NCBI RefSeq assembly: GCF_905475465.1
Contig: NC_062240.1
Coordinates: forward strand, 3,425,001-3,489,000
Length of the DNA: 64,000 nucleotides
Source: Pieris napi
Taxonomy: Eukaryota; Arthropoda; Insecta; Lepidoptera; Pieridae
Direction: 5' to 3'
Shown here: one piece after another, positions 35,516 through 46,740 of the stretch
Numbering within the stretch: position 1 is the first letter of the stretch
Layout of the letters: every line of letters starts with the position of its first letter
Notes under the pieces: generated by a model
Databases searched by the model: none
Told to the model about the DNA's origin: nothing
Seen by the model: the letters and a program-made list of their open reading frames with translations, nothing else
Position numbers and translations under genes: made by a program

Positions 35516-36932
35516 CTGTTACGGGCTATTTAGTATTCTAGTAAGGTTCTGATAAGGTTCTCTTCTGAGACCCAAAAAGCGACTAAATTTAGTTTACACA
35601 TTAAGACTATGAATCCATTTTAATAGTAAAAAGCAAGAACAAGTGTAGCCTCAAACAATTGCTAGTATACTATACAGAAGACAAACAAACGAAGTGCGTT
35701 TATCCGATGCAATTTACGCTTAACAAGGGTGACATAATTATTTGGAACTCGACACATTTAGAAAAAAACCAGTGGAAAAAACTGGAGCGCAGAATGTCAA
35801 CACTAATGATCGTAGAGTAAGATAAATACAGTGAAACAATAGCGCACTCGTCACAATGCTATAATTGAACTCAATCGATAACAAAGACGACTTGCGACGC
35901 TTGTGAAATAATTAATTTTATATAACTATGTCAAAATGAGGCTTTAAGCGATGAAATTGTATTGAGAGATTTACAAAGTAAAATGTCAATAAAAACTTGT
36001 TTTTATTTTTAGTTTAAGTTTTTACATCTATCGTATCGATCTAACCTTTAGATTAAGAATGGAGACAGCGCTAGATACTTCTTATGTCAAAATCATGTTG
36101 GATTTCATATAAAATTTATATTTAGAGCGTTGTAATAGAAACCGATATTTTATAAAATATGCATACACATTTTCATAAATTCATAAATTCATAAATTGGT
36201 AAGAATAAAACAAGAAATGATACTAAAATACTTGGGTCAACATTTTTGAGTCGATTATTTATTGTTTAGTGGAATATTGAAATATCAATGAATATTAAGC
36301 TTCAAATTACCCGAATGTGTTATAATATCAGTTTTTTCAAGTATTTACGTAAAATGCAACCTATTTCACACGTTTTTAAATTAGAATATATATACTAGAA
36401 GACGATATAAGCATTGGGTTTTCAATTTTAATTATTTCTATACATCATATAAGTACTAACGAATTCTTGGTTATTTGAAAACAGTTGGTCGAACCAACAA
36501 GAGCGAATATGAAATTTTTTTGGATAAAAGTTTAGTTTGTCAGTTTAGGCTTCAAAAAATATTTTTAAAGTAAAAAATTTTGATTTTGAGCGTAACAGAT
36601 GGCTATTTCCCAGAGTTTTTATAAAAATATCAGTAGCGTTTTATTTGAATAGAGTAGTAGTGGCTTTTTAAATCGTTTGATGAAGTGGAATACTCGTTAC
36701 CACGAAATTGCTTGATTTCGAAAAATGTTTTGATAGTAAAAACATTTGCCACAGAAACCACAGTTCATTTAGAATAACAATTTAATTGTTATTTAATGTA
36801 AATGTTGTTTTTAATTAATACCGTTCGGTATGGGTCATGCTGAACACATTCAGTTCTGTGGTCCACCGCTGACATCGCACGCACACATACACAATGTGAC
36901 GCAACGATACTTGAGTGAGTTACAGATTTATT
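35516..36932. other. AT-rich stretch without recognised features
   Basis: Contains a threefold CATAAATT run near 36175-36197; otherwise nothing recognised. Confidence 0.4.
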
Positions 36933-36935
36933 TTA

Positions 36936-37626
36936 CGGCCTGGCCACGGGGATCGGCGGTGCGAATGGCGAAGCGGGAGGCGAGGCGACCATTCACGCGG
37001 CGCCGTTTGCAGGCCACGCACCAGTCACGTTCGCCGCCGCGACCAGTAAGGAAGTTTGACAGCGAAATGTCTTTATCGAAATTATCTCGATATTGCTTGG
37101 AAAGTAATAGTTTTTTGGTTCAAGACTTACATTTGGAAGAGATTGTGGACTACATGATTTAAATAAGAAACGAGGTATAGATGGAGAATTCCACAAAAAG
37201 TACGAGAAATATAGAATATATGCAGAATTTTTTTTTGAGTATATCAGAATGAGTATTGAAACCTTCGATTATATTCTTATGAATATTCAACCAGAATTGG
37301 AGAAAAAAGTTAATGCAAATAGAATTTTAAGTGCCGCTGAAAAATTGTTTTTGACATTAAGGTATATTTAATTTATGCTGTGGATGGCCAGACTTCCAAA
37401 TAGCTGGTCTTGCCAGTATTTCAGTAATAAAGAACTCTGTATTCATTTTTCGCCCCGAAAACGACTAAACTTATTTAATACCTACCTGCTCTATTCGCCG
37501 CGATTGCCGCTCGACGTTGCGCGTGGCTTAATTAGTACATTTCTATGAGTTTATTTCAGTCGCAAGACGCTTCGCCGTTCGCACCGCGCAAATATTCGCA
37601 TCGGCGAATGTCCCGTGGCCAGGCTG
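36936..37626. mobile_element. Harbinger deletion derivative, TTA duplication
   Basis: The ends are CGGCCTGGCCACGGG and, reversed, CAGCCTGGCCACGGG. Perfect TTA copies lie at 36933-36935 and 37627-37629. CpG-rich subterminal DNA surrounds a broken transposase N-terminus. At 691 bp it has lost the catalytic domain and any partner gene. Its TIRs and protein differ from those of the complete element at 6382, so it is a separate lineage. Confidence 0.82.
37153..37371 (+). pseudogene. Relic N-terminus of a Harbinger transposase
   Basis: The 72-codon frame has HDLNKKRGIDGEFHKKY, then FFFEYIRMSIETFDYIL, then ILSAAEKLFLTLRYI and a stop. The order LNKKR...GEFH, Y.RMS..TFDY.L and ...E.L.LTLRY is that of HARBI1-like proteins before the DDE domain. 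The frame upstream is broken, and the catalytic D, D and E residues are all absent. It lies wholly inside the TIR-bounded derivative at 36936-37626. Confidence 0.75.
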
Positions 37627-37829
37627 TTATACAATGCCCAACGTCACGCACCCAAAGGCATGGATTTTTGATGCATATGGAGCAACGACAGCAACAAATA
37701 AATAAGTGCATTGATAAAGCCGGAAAAGTATCAGGCTATAACAGTACGGAGTCACAGCAATACAATTTAAACCAAATTTCTGGAACCTGTATATTATTGC
37801 ACTTGATTAAAAGAAGATAATTTATAGAA

Positions 37830-38420
37830 TAACAAGAGAGAAAAACTTGTTTATGAAATTCGATATTTCCATATCAAACAAATTTTCTAACAATTAATAT
37901 TGAGAATTTTTTTATCGAATTTATTAAAAAAACATTTATAAATTTAATAAAAATACACTTAAAATCAGGAATGAGTCTATAATATAAAGTTTTTTTGATA
38001 AACTCTTGAAGACAACGCAACAAAGACAGCGAGAATTCTGAACAGCTTCGATAATCCAAGATTATTTTGACAAGAAGTCAGAAACAGTTTTCCGTTGCGA
38101 CGCCGTTCCAGATACCGCCTTTGCTTACAAATATCCAAATTTACTGACATTTTCGTTGTGAAAAGCTCAAGCGAATAATAAATGAAGTTTTTCTTTACTC
38201 GGGTCAGGTAAATGTTTCGATAAAAGTGATTATTAAAAATATATTATGTTAATTATTTTGTGTACAATTTCAAATTAATTTAATGTATTTCAGTATTTTT
38301 TTTAATTTTTCTTTGTCTTCCTAGTCAATAAGGTCATGCCTATCTTGATGAACCAATACTTCGACTTGCTGCCTCCTCACTCCTCTATCCTACACTTGAC
38401 ACATAACTTTAAAAAAATTA
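37830..38420. other. AT-rich stretch without recognised features
   Basis: The minus frame at 37874-38059 is I/F/K-rich chance sequence. Confidence 0.4.
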
Positions 38421-38747
38421 AAATCATTTATTCATATACGTATAGGTAAGACAATGTACAGTTATGAACGTAAAAAAGAAATATTTATTAAATGCTTCTA
38501 ATTTTACATTTACTGCCAGTTTTCTAATCAAAGGCGTAGAACGGAAGAGAAGAACTGGCAATAAACTCTCCGACACTCTTTTTAATCGCCAAGTTTTTTG
38601 TTTTGCACAATGTTTGTAAGGAGCTGCAACCACCATGTTCCGCATGACATCTTAAGTAATTAATAGTTAACTAATTATAATAAAATAAATTAAAAACAAA
38701 GATTTGGCCTCTATCAGCAGGAGGCATGATGAAATAGGAGCACGCAC
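38421..38747 (-). mobile_element. LINE 3' untranslated end (type B)
   Basis: The plus strand reads TTATTCATATACGTATAGG, TTACATTTACTGCCAGTTT, GTAGAACGGAAGAGAAGAAC, CTTTTTAATCGCCAAG, GTAAGGAGCTGCAACC and AATAGGAGCACGCACTTAC. The same order occurs at 56570-56905. It follows directly from the LINE coding remnant at 38748, so this is the 3' end of one retrotransposon on the minus strand. Confidence 0.75.
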
Positions 38748-38930
38748 TTACATTCTCGTGGGACCAACACGCATAACAATGGGAACAACAGGCATGTTGA
38801 GACCCATAATTGTCCTAATTTGGACGGACCAATGGGTAGGCGATCGACCCCAACTTCTGCCATCACTCCTCCCTACCATTACTAGTTTATCGAGACTATC
38901 CAGTTCTCTTCTGGCAATAATAGTTCACAG
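38748..38930 (-). pseudogene. LINE ORF C-terminus upstream of the type B tail
   Basis: The minus frame reads RTIIARRELDSLDKLVM, then GRSWGRSPTHWSVQIRTIMG, then LNMPVVPIVMRVGPTRM and a stop. GRSWGRSPT.W.DQI is the C-terminal pattern of lepidopteran endonuclease/reverse-transcriptase LINE proteins. An in-frame stop precedes the segment, and the usual DR..W.. motif after it is missing, so the copy is dead. It ties the type B 3' tail to this class of LINE. Confidence 0.6.
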
Positions 38931-39079
38931 CCTTACGGTCATATTTAGTTGGTTGAGAATTGACTTTTTGGTTCCTTTTCAGTCAATGGTATCCGCAACA
39001 TTCTCCTTCAACACCACATCTAGAATGCTCTATCTTTTTTCAATGCACGGTATGGATTTACCAAAACTGTGATTCGTAT

Positions 39080-41065
39080 AAAAATATGGAAAACTTCTTA
39101 AGGATATTTTATGTTTGTAAACTTAAACAGATGTGTAAGATAAATATAGAGTACAAATAATGTAGTATAATAAAATCTTAATCAGAAAAAAAAAGAAAAA
39201 TTTTGTACCAAAATTATCTTCAAGAAACAGGTCCTTTTGATTATACTTAAGTTACTTGGCCGTATATCCAAGGAAAAACATCAAACGTTTAGTAATTAGA
39301 AGCACGTGAAAGGGTTCCTTTAAAGTTTTCTCAATAAAAGAGTTTTGTAGTTTTTTCGAGTTTCTCAACTAGTTTGAAGTTGGAGGGTGCCTTTGAAGTG
39401 CCGACAAATTGTTCGGGATATGTTAAAAATGCAATTAAGTTTTATTTTATTTGGCTAAATTCTACGCTCAAGTGGAACAAAACAAAACAGAAAAAAATAT
39501 TGTATTTTATTAACGATGTATCGGTATTAAATGTTTAACGCACATTTATTAATGAAAAATTTAAAAAAGAAACGAAACAATATGTTTACAATTCGAGGCT
39601 TATAAATATTATTTGTACGCGCAGTCCGTGGGCAAATTTTTTAGACCTCAAAGGATTCACCTCTCGTGACAAAAGGTCCCACTATTATTTTACTTTTTTC
39701 TTCTTTTACTTGAGTTATATTTGAAAAAAAAAAAATCCTATATGTTTCTTACAAAAATTATGCAAAAACAAAGTAAATTTTTAAAAATGACAACATCGTC
39801 ACACTAATTTTTATTGATTCTCCAGATTCTTGCCAATTATACTCAAGAAGCTAAGGCTTTTATCATTTTTATTGAGGTCAAAGGCAGTAAGTACCACACG
39901 CACAGTATGTATTACCTAATACATACTGTGCGTTACAAACTAAGCCATAAATATACATGAGATTAATCGACTACGTAATCACGCGGGTCAAAAAGGTACC
40001 GATGTATACGAAGTGAATAAAATATACCACGTATCAATACACTTAATCACTGTATGCTTATTGTAGACCATTCAACAATTATCTTCCGTTACAAAGCTAA
40101 ATACAATGTGTGTAACGTTAGTAAAAGACCACTAGACCAACTTGTCGCCATCACAAACGTTTCACAAAGTGTTTGCGTTCGACTTTCCTTTGTGCTTTGT
40201 ACCGGTTACATCTCAATCAACACACATATTGATACTAGGCGTTAGACATTACACACGAATACTTGAATTTTTCCCATTTTCTAGAATTTTCCGAATATTC
40301 CCGGAATTTGGCGATTTTATACACAGTTTTAAAAATTCAAGGGGAATATTGCAGCTTTGTAATAGAAGGCAATCTTTCAGTAATCTAGTTATCTAATTAT
40401 AGCAATTTTATGTCGCCTTATTTTCTGACCTCATACGGTCTTAGATAATTGTATAGAAAAACTTTTTTTTTAAATAATACTTTTATATAAATATGTAGTA
40501 CTTGTATTAAAAATACATAATATTACTAGATTCAGAAACCTAAGACCGAAATTAACGTGATATAAAAGTTTGAAAATAAATAATATATTATTTAAATTTG
40601 AGCTTAAGTTTTATATCAATTCTAAATAACATCTTGATTGTCGTGTTTAAAACGAATTAATAATACGTACATAATCTTCACAAACAGATTGAATAGTCAT
40701 ATATGACGTACTTGAAACACGGAAGTCCATAATTATGCATAATACACATCTATTTTTGCAGTAATATTCAGTCGATTGAGAAATTGACTACAGAATTCAC
40801 TACTATAAGAGTAGCCCTTACTATTGTGCAAACTTTACTTTTAAATATTCGCCAAATTGAGCCTACTCCAACGGATACAAGCTTATTTAACTTGCATTTT
40901 ATTCCTCATACAGTGTAGAGAATATTTTTATGTAATTTGTTAAGGGTACTACGAAATTTATTAAACTCTTATGATATTATGTACATTCTTTCAGATTACC
41001 GTCTATACGAGTATGTGTCTAATGACTAAATCTGTGTGTAATTCCAACTCGGTTATATATGTTGC
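39080..41065. other. AT-rich stretch with one hairpin
   Basis: No genes are supported. A run of related GAATTTTTCCC, GAATTTTCCG and GGAATTTGG motifs at 40263-40313 is noted without interpretation. Confidence 0.38.
39898..39933. repeat. Perfect 17-bp inverted repeat, 2-bp loop
   Basis: ACGCACAGTATGTATTA, CC, then the exact reverse complement. Confidence 0.78.
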
Positions 41066-41070
41066 ACCAA

Positions 41071-41685
41071 AGTCACCGATCTAGATAAAACATAAACAGT
41101 AGCGCTACAACCTTTTTAGGTCTGGGCCTCAGTACATCAGTATCAGTAGTATCTGTTTCATAATCATTTGTCAATCTAATAGGCAAGTAGGTGATCAGCC
41201 TCCTTATAATTTGAACCGAATTTAATTACAAAGTTAGTCCTACGTACCTTTTTAATTTGTACAAAATTAAGCCTTTACTCGCAAGTGTTATCGAAAACAA
41301 TACAGCTGGTGTATACAGTTGTTATTTCAGTTGCCCAATACTGTTAATTGCATCTACTATTGAGTTTTTGATGCGTATACAATTAGTCCAACCTACGCGT
41401 AAACGTGAATTTCGATAAACTGTTCGTTATATCGAATTGGATTTTAAATTAATATTCAAAGCTGTATTGTTATGAACTCTTGGAACTAAAGAGGCATCAA
41501 AAGGTATGTAGTAGGTACACACTTTCTAATTAAATTCAGTTCAAAACTTTGTAATAAAGGTAAAAAATGGAACCTTACTAGATCAGAAACCACTGAAATT
41601 TTCCGTGTTTGGAACTAAAAAAAATATGGCAAAGACTTCGTACATATTGAATTATATGTTATAATGAAGTTCTAGATCGGTGACT
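41071..41685. repeat. 15-bp inverted repeats 585 bp apart
   Basis: AGTCACCGATCTAGA at 41071-41085 and its exact reverse complement at 41671-41685. A SINE fragment lies just inside the left copy. No target duplication is evident, so a TIR element is possible but unproven. Confidence 0.4.
41098..41210 (-). mobile_element. SINE 3' portion
   Basis: The plus strand reads AGTAGCGCTACAACCTTTTT, AGGTCTGGGCCTCAG, TCATTTGTCAATCTAATAGG and CAAGTAGGTGATCAGCCTCC. The copy is truncated before the tRNA head. Confidence 0.75.
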
Positions 41686-41689
41686 GAAT

Positions 41690-42440
41690 TGTCGAAAAGT
41701 ACTAGAGTCCGCGCCACCACTGAATGCCGATAGACGCGGCGCTAGCGAGTAGCGCAGCGTAGTAATATGTTGCTAGTGCTAGGTGCAAGGCTAATTTACC
41801 CCAAGGTAACATAAATTAATATGAAATTCGCGAACTAGTCTCCAAGATTTGCTTCTAATGTTTTACCTTAAAACGAATAAAATAATATTTCACTCTAACG
41901 ACAAATTTAGTTCTAGGGTTCCCGTCGGCAATGAGTGGTGTCGCGGACTTTAAGACAAAATTCGTGTTTATCTATACAAAGACAATTAAATTATAAATCA
42001 GATAAAAGAAGTCTCTATATTTCTCATTTTAGGTAGCCAGATACTTTGTATCAGAATTTGCTTGATAACTAATAGACAATAGCGTAACGAAAGAGAAAAA
42101 GTATTTATTATATATTTCCTATATTAAATTAATACATATTACATTAGTAAGGGTTTCGACTAAGCACGGTTGCACTTATATTATATTATGTAAGGCTATA
42201 AGCACGGTCCATGTTGACCTCAAAGCTCAGTGGTATGTGCAACCGATTTACCACCCGGACTTCGGGTTCTGGTTTAATTACCGGAAGAGAAAACTATAAA
42301 GTAATAAACCCAAAAATATATAAAATGTGTGTTTTTATAAAACAGGCTGAAAATAAGCTAGAGGTTCACCTTATATGAGGCAAGAGTGCGTTGTTGGCCT
42401 TTTAGAAGTCAGCAACCTCGTTTCTTGACGGATGTCAACC
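41690..42440. other. Unassigned, with a GC-richer patch
   Basis: Positions 41705-41765 (GACGCGGCGCTAGCGAGTAG) are locally GC-rich. I see no reading frame or repeat ends. Confidence 0.3.
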
Positions 42441-42444
42441 CTAA

Positions 42445-43002
42445 GGCTGTTTCTCCACTGCTCCGGTCCGGCAAACGTTAATTACCGATCCGATTTAGAA
42501 ACTAACAACAGTACTTACGTGCTTCTCCACTACTCCGGCATCCGGTTTTTAACGATCCGATAACTTGCTAGATCGGAACGCGGTGTTTTATCGGTCCAAG
42601 TATGTCCAAGAGGTTATAAATTATTATTCATAGGTTTATTTATCGTTTCTTGAATTTGAAAAAATCTGGATAACCCGGACCAAACCAAATTATGTTGCTA
42701 TTTATTTATATTTTTATACCATAGTATTAGTGAACTATTTATTAAGTAGATTTTAATATTTCAAGATAGACAATATAAAAAAAGTAAACTAGCCAGGGCA
42801 ATAAAATATTTAGAATATAGAACGTTTTATTAATAAAATTAAGTATATGGGTTTTAGTTAATATAAGTGTTGCATGGTAAATACACAAGTATCGATTATT
42901 GTCGGATCGGATATAGTGGAGAAGCGCAATCCGGCCTTCCGATATTTTTCTCATGACTCATTCCGGTATCCGACGTCGGACCGGAGCAGTGGAGAAAGGG
43001 CC
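42445..43002. mobile_element. Harbinger-type MITE with TAA duplication
   Basis: The ends are GGCTGTTTCTCCACTGCTCC and, reversed, GGCCCTTTCTCCACTGCTCC. TAA flanks both sides (42442-42444 and 43003-43005). Additional subterminal TTCTCCACTACTCCGG and GTGGAGAAGCGCAATCCGG copies repeat the TIR motif inside each end. The 558-bp interior is AT-rich and non-coding. The TIRs match none of the other Harbinger elements here. Confidence 0.85.
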
Positions 43003-43005
43003 TAA

Positions 43006-44470
43006 GTCGGATGCCTTGATTTTGTTCTATGGTGTCTACTACGTATTAAACGTTGTGTGTTGTACTTTTATTAACTTAAGATTGTTTTGTCTCGTTTACA
43101 TATACGCAAAGTTCCTCGGGACTAATTAGGACAAAACACTCAGTCACTATTTAAAAGAAAACAGTATTCATCATATCCCCATATATCAGATAGATGCATA
43201 TATATGAACTATTTATATTAACTTTGAAAAGGTCAAATAAGGTTGGATGATGTGCTACTTAATACCTATTTTCCGATTTGTAGACGGGAATACATTTTTC
43301 TTGTAGATTTATATATACTTCCACACCTAAGAACTAAGATAAAGAATCATCTGTGTAGGAAATTTATTTGTATTGTAGCCAGGAGAGCAGCGAAAGTGTT
43401 AAATCGAACGCTTATTGGGTTTCGGGAATTAGTAATAAAATGTCTTTGTGCGTGGCTCAAGTCATAGGAGCTAGAAATGTTTATAGAAATATAGCTTTTT
43501 CCGAACAAAGTCGTAAAGCACTATTACGACTGTTTTAATGTTTTCAAATTTTTTACCGTACCCAAGGTACTGTATTTTTTTCAGAATTAAAAATACTTTA
43601 CTATAAAAAAAAACGAGTCTTTAGTGTCTATATTTTACGGAAATTATTTTGTGCAAAATGTTACTTTCCTGAAATAGATTGCAACAACCATAAAGATAGT
43701 TTAAGTTACAATTGATTTTCCGCGAAGAGTTCCGGTAATAAATTATTACGTTCTAGTCAGAATGTGCCGTCGTAATGTGCGGTTAATGTGTCGTTCGTAA
43801 TTATGTTTAAACAGGGAAACAATCGTAACACCCTTTTGCTCTCCAGTGTAATTATATAAATTACTGTAATGTACATTTAGTTATTTTTTTAACTTTTACA
43901 CTAAATAAATAACAACAATGACATGTAAAATAGAAAAAAAAACCATTTGATTTGTGTATGTAATGTACTTAGTTTCCTAGTAATAATAGCATTACCATCT
44001 TTTATTTTTCCTAAAAAAGAAATGATTTTGCGAAAGAGTACTTTAGCTTAAATAGAGTATAAGACTGATTTAGTTTTTATTATGACATACCTTAGATTTG
44101 TTTACATGTTTTAAGTGTTAATATTACGAACGCGCCATTATATTATATCCTATATGAAAGCTTTTTGCTATGCAACTTTCAAAATTGCACAGTGAAACAA
44201 AACTTGTAAAACTTAGATAATATATTTTTTCAAACAAACACCGACCACACAACATCATATCCAACGCAAAGCTACATAATATAAGCTACCCAAACACGCA
44301 CTTTCTTTGCCCAACGCTTTTTCTCCTTCAGAGGTGCTTTCATTTTGAACCACTTTTTTGAAAACAAAATTTTCACTAACGATTCAAAACTTTATACACT
44401 CACTAACAATCTTAAGCAACACCTTCTCAACATGTCCTATGCTAAAACGGAAAGTTCTTGTGCAACAGTA
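43006..44470. other. AT-rich stretch without recognised features
   Basis: The frame at 43243-43467 is unremarkable and unsupported. Confidence 0.38.
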
Positions 44471-44473
44471 GTA

Positions 44474-44508
44474 CTATTTCTACTTATAATAATTATAAGT
44501 AGAAATAG
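44474..44508. repeat. Perfect 17-bp inverted repeat, 1-bp centre
   Basis: CTATTTCTACTTATAAT, A, then the exact reverse complement. It adjoins CCAGCTGCCCAC, a short match to the type A LINE end. Confidence 0.75.
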
Positions 44509-44865
44509 ACCAGCTGCCCACGATACAGGGAATCCTAGTGTGGTGGGGGGAGGTTAGTGCATATTCTCTTTTAAATAAACATTCTTTTTTATTATGTGGT
44601 TTTCTTTTGTTTTGTCAACTGTGAATTAAGATTTAGTTATACAAAATTACCGTTCTAGTCGCGTTATCTTCAAACTTAAACCATCTTAGTTACTTGAAGC
44701 GGAAAGGTGCTCACGGCGGTTTCAATTAGACCGGTGTGGACTCACTGCTCTATAAGACGTTTCAAATAAAACAATACAATTACTCTACTATTTTTACAAC
44801 TGAACAATGATGTTTATTAGTGTGTCGGATGAAATTCTAAATAATAGATTATAAAGTTCTTCTTC

Positions 44866-44965
44866 TTATAGTGCCATCTCCTTGCGAAGGTTGGCGATCA
44901 TCATGGCTATTTTAATTTTGGATGCCGCGCTTCTAAACAATGACTTGGTGCTTTGACCAGACCAT
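44866..44965 (-). pseudogene. LINE ORF C-terminus
   Basis: The minus frame reads SGQSTKSLFRSAASKIKIAM, continues MIANLRKEMAL, then stops, followed by AAGAAGAAGAA. This is a recurrent ending of lepidopteran LINE proteins (KIAMMIANLR). The fragment is 5'-truncated with no catalytic part. Confidence 0.6.
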
Positions 44966-45150
44966 TATAAAGTTACTGGTTGTTAATAAAAAAAAAACTA
45001 ATTTAAGAAAATATATTTTGTTTTATGTTTTTTTGCTCTTGAATTTATTTCGCATTTAGCTACATACCTTAAAGATTATTAAATTATTCTTAATTCAAAT
45101 TAATAAGAATATCTAAAGCAAGAACGGATACTGGCTCATTTCTCTCTTCG

Positions 45151-45195
45151 ATAATATGAGTGATATTATACTTTAATAAGTGATATTATACTTTT
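45151..45195. repeat. Short tandem duplication
   Basis: GTGATATTATACTTTAATAA is followed at once by a second GTGATATTATACTTTTGCC. Confidence 0.5.
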
Positions 45196-45240
45196 GCCTA
45201 AATTTTATGGTAAGGTAGGTAGTATAAGTAGGTGGTAGGT

Positions 45241-45830
45241 AGACATAGACATACATTTATTACTAACGAAAACACACACACATAAAAACACAATAACAAT
45301 AATCACTGAAAAACGATAAAATAAAAAATATACTGAGAGATGTAAAAAAAACGTTTTCCCTTTCGGTTCGTTTCATGTGTGTAATGCGTGTGTGCTGTGG
45401 TTGTAATTTGCCCTGGCTCAGCATTATGCTGAGGAGCAGACTGTTCCACAGCGCTGGTCATGGTAAATAATATAGAAAAATGTAGCCTTCGAAAACTATT
45501 TTTTTTTTCAATATAGTTTAGGACAAATAAATCCATATAAATGATGGAATATAATAAAATATTTCAACCTGTATTTTAATCTGAAAAAGTTTATGTTCGT
45601 TAAAAAGGATTTAAAAGCTTTCGTCCAATACTAAATCCCTTAATCAGATTATTGGGAATTTATAAAATCTTCTTACAAAATTAATTAATTTTATATTTTA
45701 AATATAATATAGTGGTTGCACTTTCTTACGAGTATATTAAACGTTGTATTAGAATTAAAATGTTAGTAATAGGAAAGCCGATGAAGACTACATGTAGCAG
45801 TACAAGCAATTTAAAACAACAATTATGTGA
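45241..45830. other. AT-rich, unassigned
   Basis: The minus frame at 45303-45536 includes MTSAVEQSAPQHNAEPGQI, better composed than chance frames and containing a CTCAGCATTATGCTGAG palindrome. I do not recognise it. Confidence 0.3.
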
Positions 45831-45836
45831 CAATTG

Positions 45837-45862
45837 TTAAAAGGTCGGCAACGCACTTTGTC
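45837..45862 (+). mobile_element. LINE tail (type A) fragment
   Basis: GTTAAAAGGTCGGCAACGCA then CTTTGTCC; only the first part of the tail. Confidence 0.4.
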
Positions 45863-46054
45863 CATTTGTCTATAAAATAAAACATTATAAAACCGTATAT
45901 GATCTATAGATACAAATACGATTTTTATTATTGAATTCAATTATAATTACTTTAATTAAAAGGTTAATTAAAGAAATAAAAACTTACGTATAATGTAAGA
46001 ACTAGGAAGAAATAAATCTAAGCCAATTAATTAAATCTTTTTAATATCCAAATA

Positions 46055-46213
46055 CAGTGTAATCTCTTTATAATGTCATTCGTTATAACGCAAAACTCTC
46101 TATAACGTTAAAATTAGTTGTATGTCGTAATTCTTCCCTCCCTATAACGAAACTTCTCCATAACGAATAAAAATGCTCGGTCCCTTGAAATTCGTTATAA
46201 AGTGTTTACACTG
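46055..46213. mobile_element. pogo/Tigger-like MITE, TA duplication
   Basis: The ends are CAGTGTAATCTCTTTATAA and, reversed, CAGTGTAAACACTTTATAA, flanked by TA at 46053-46054 and 46214-46215. TATAACG repeats through the 159-bp interior on both strands. The CAGTGTAA start and TA target fit the Tc1/mariner superfamily, pogo/Tigger branch. It has no coding capacity. Confidence 0.75.
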
Positions 46214-46527
46214 TAACATTAACACAGCCCAACTTAAGAAAATCTAAGATAATCAAATTTTCTTTACTCATTTTTAGGTCAAAAGAATATACCTGAAATA
46301 AAATTATTGTTAAAATGTCTGTCCCTTGGGGAGCCAGATTTCACCTCGGTGAGTGGCTAAGTGCCACAACATCGATACCACTATATTGAGCTGTTCAATA
46401 ATTTAACGGAGAATTGCTTTGTCTCTCAAAAAGCAGGGCCGTATTGGAAGTTAATAAATAATTTACAGTACAGAAATGGTGGAATACTTTGATTCTACCT
46501 TATTACGATCAACACTGGAATCGGTAC

Positions 46528-46740
46528 GTCACACTGCAGGTTGCAGCTCCTTACAAACATTTTGTAAAACAAAAAACTTGGCGATTCTTTATTGTCAGAT
46601 CTTCGCATCCGTTCTACGGCCTTGATTCGAGAACTGGCAGTTAATGGTAAAATTAGAAGCATTTAATATGTATTTCTTTATTGACGTTCATAAGTGTACC
46701 TTGGGTTAGCTAAATGAATAGATGATCTTCAATTTGGAAA
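46528..46740 (+). mobile_element. LINE 3' end (type B)
   Basis: GCAGGTTGCAGCTCCTTAC, AAACTTGGCGATTC, CGTTCTACGGCCTTGATTC, GAGAACTGGCAGTTAATGG and GACGTTCATAAGTG in the family order. Confidence 0.72.

Noticed and set aside
36830..37162. 110-codon plus-strand frame
   Set aside because: It starts in flanking DNA, crosses the Harbinger TIR, and is out of frame with the HARBI1-like relic.
38704..39072. 122-codon plus-strand frame
   Set aside because: It is antisense to the LINE ORF remnant, which has a recognisable motif.
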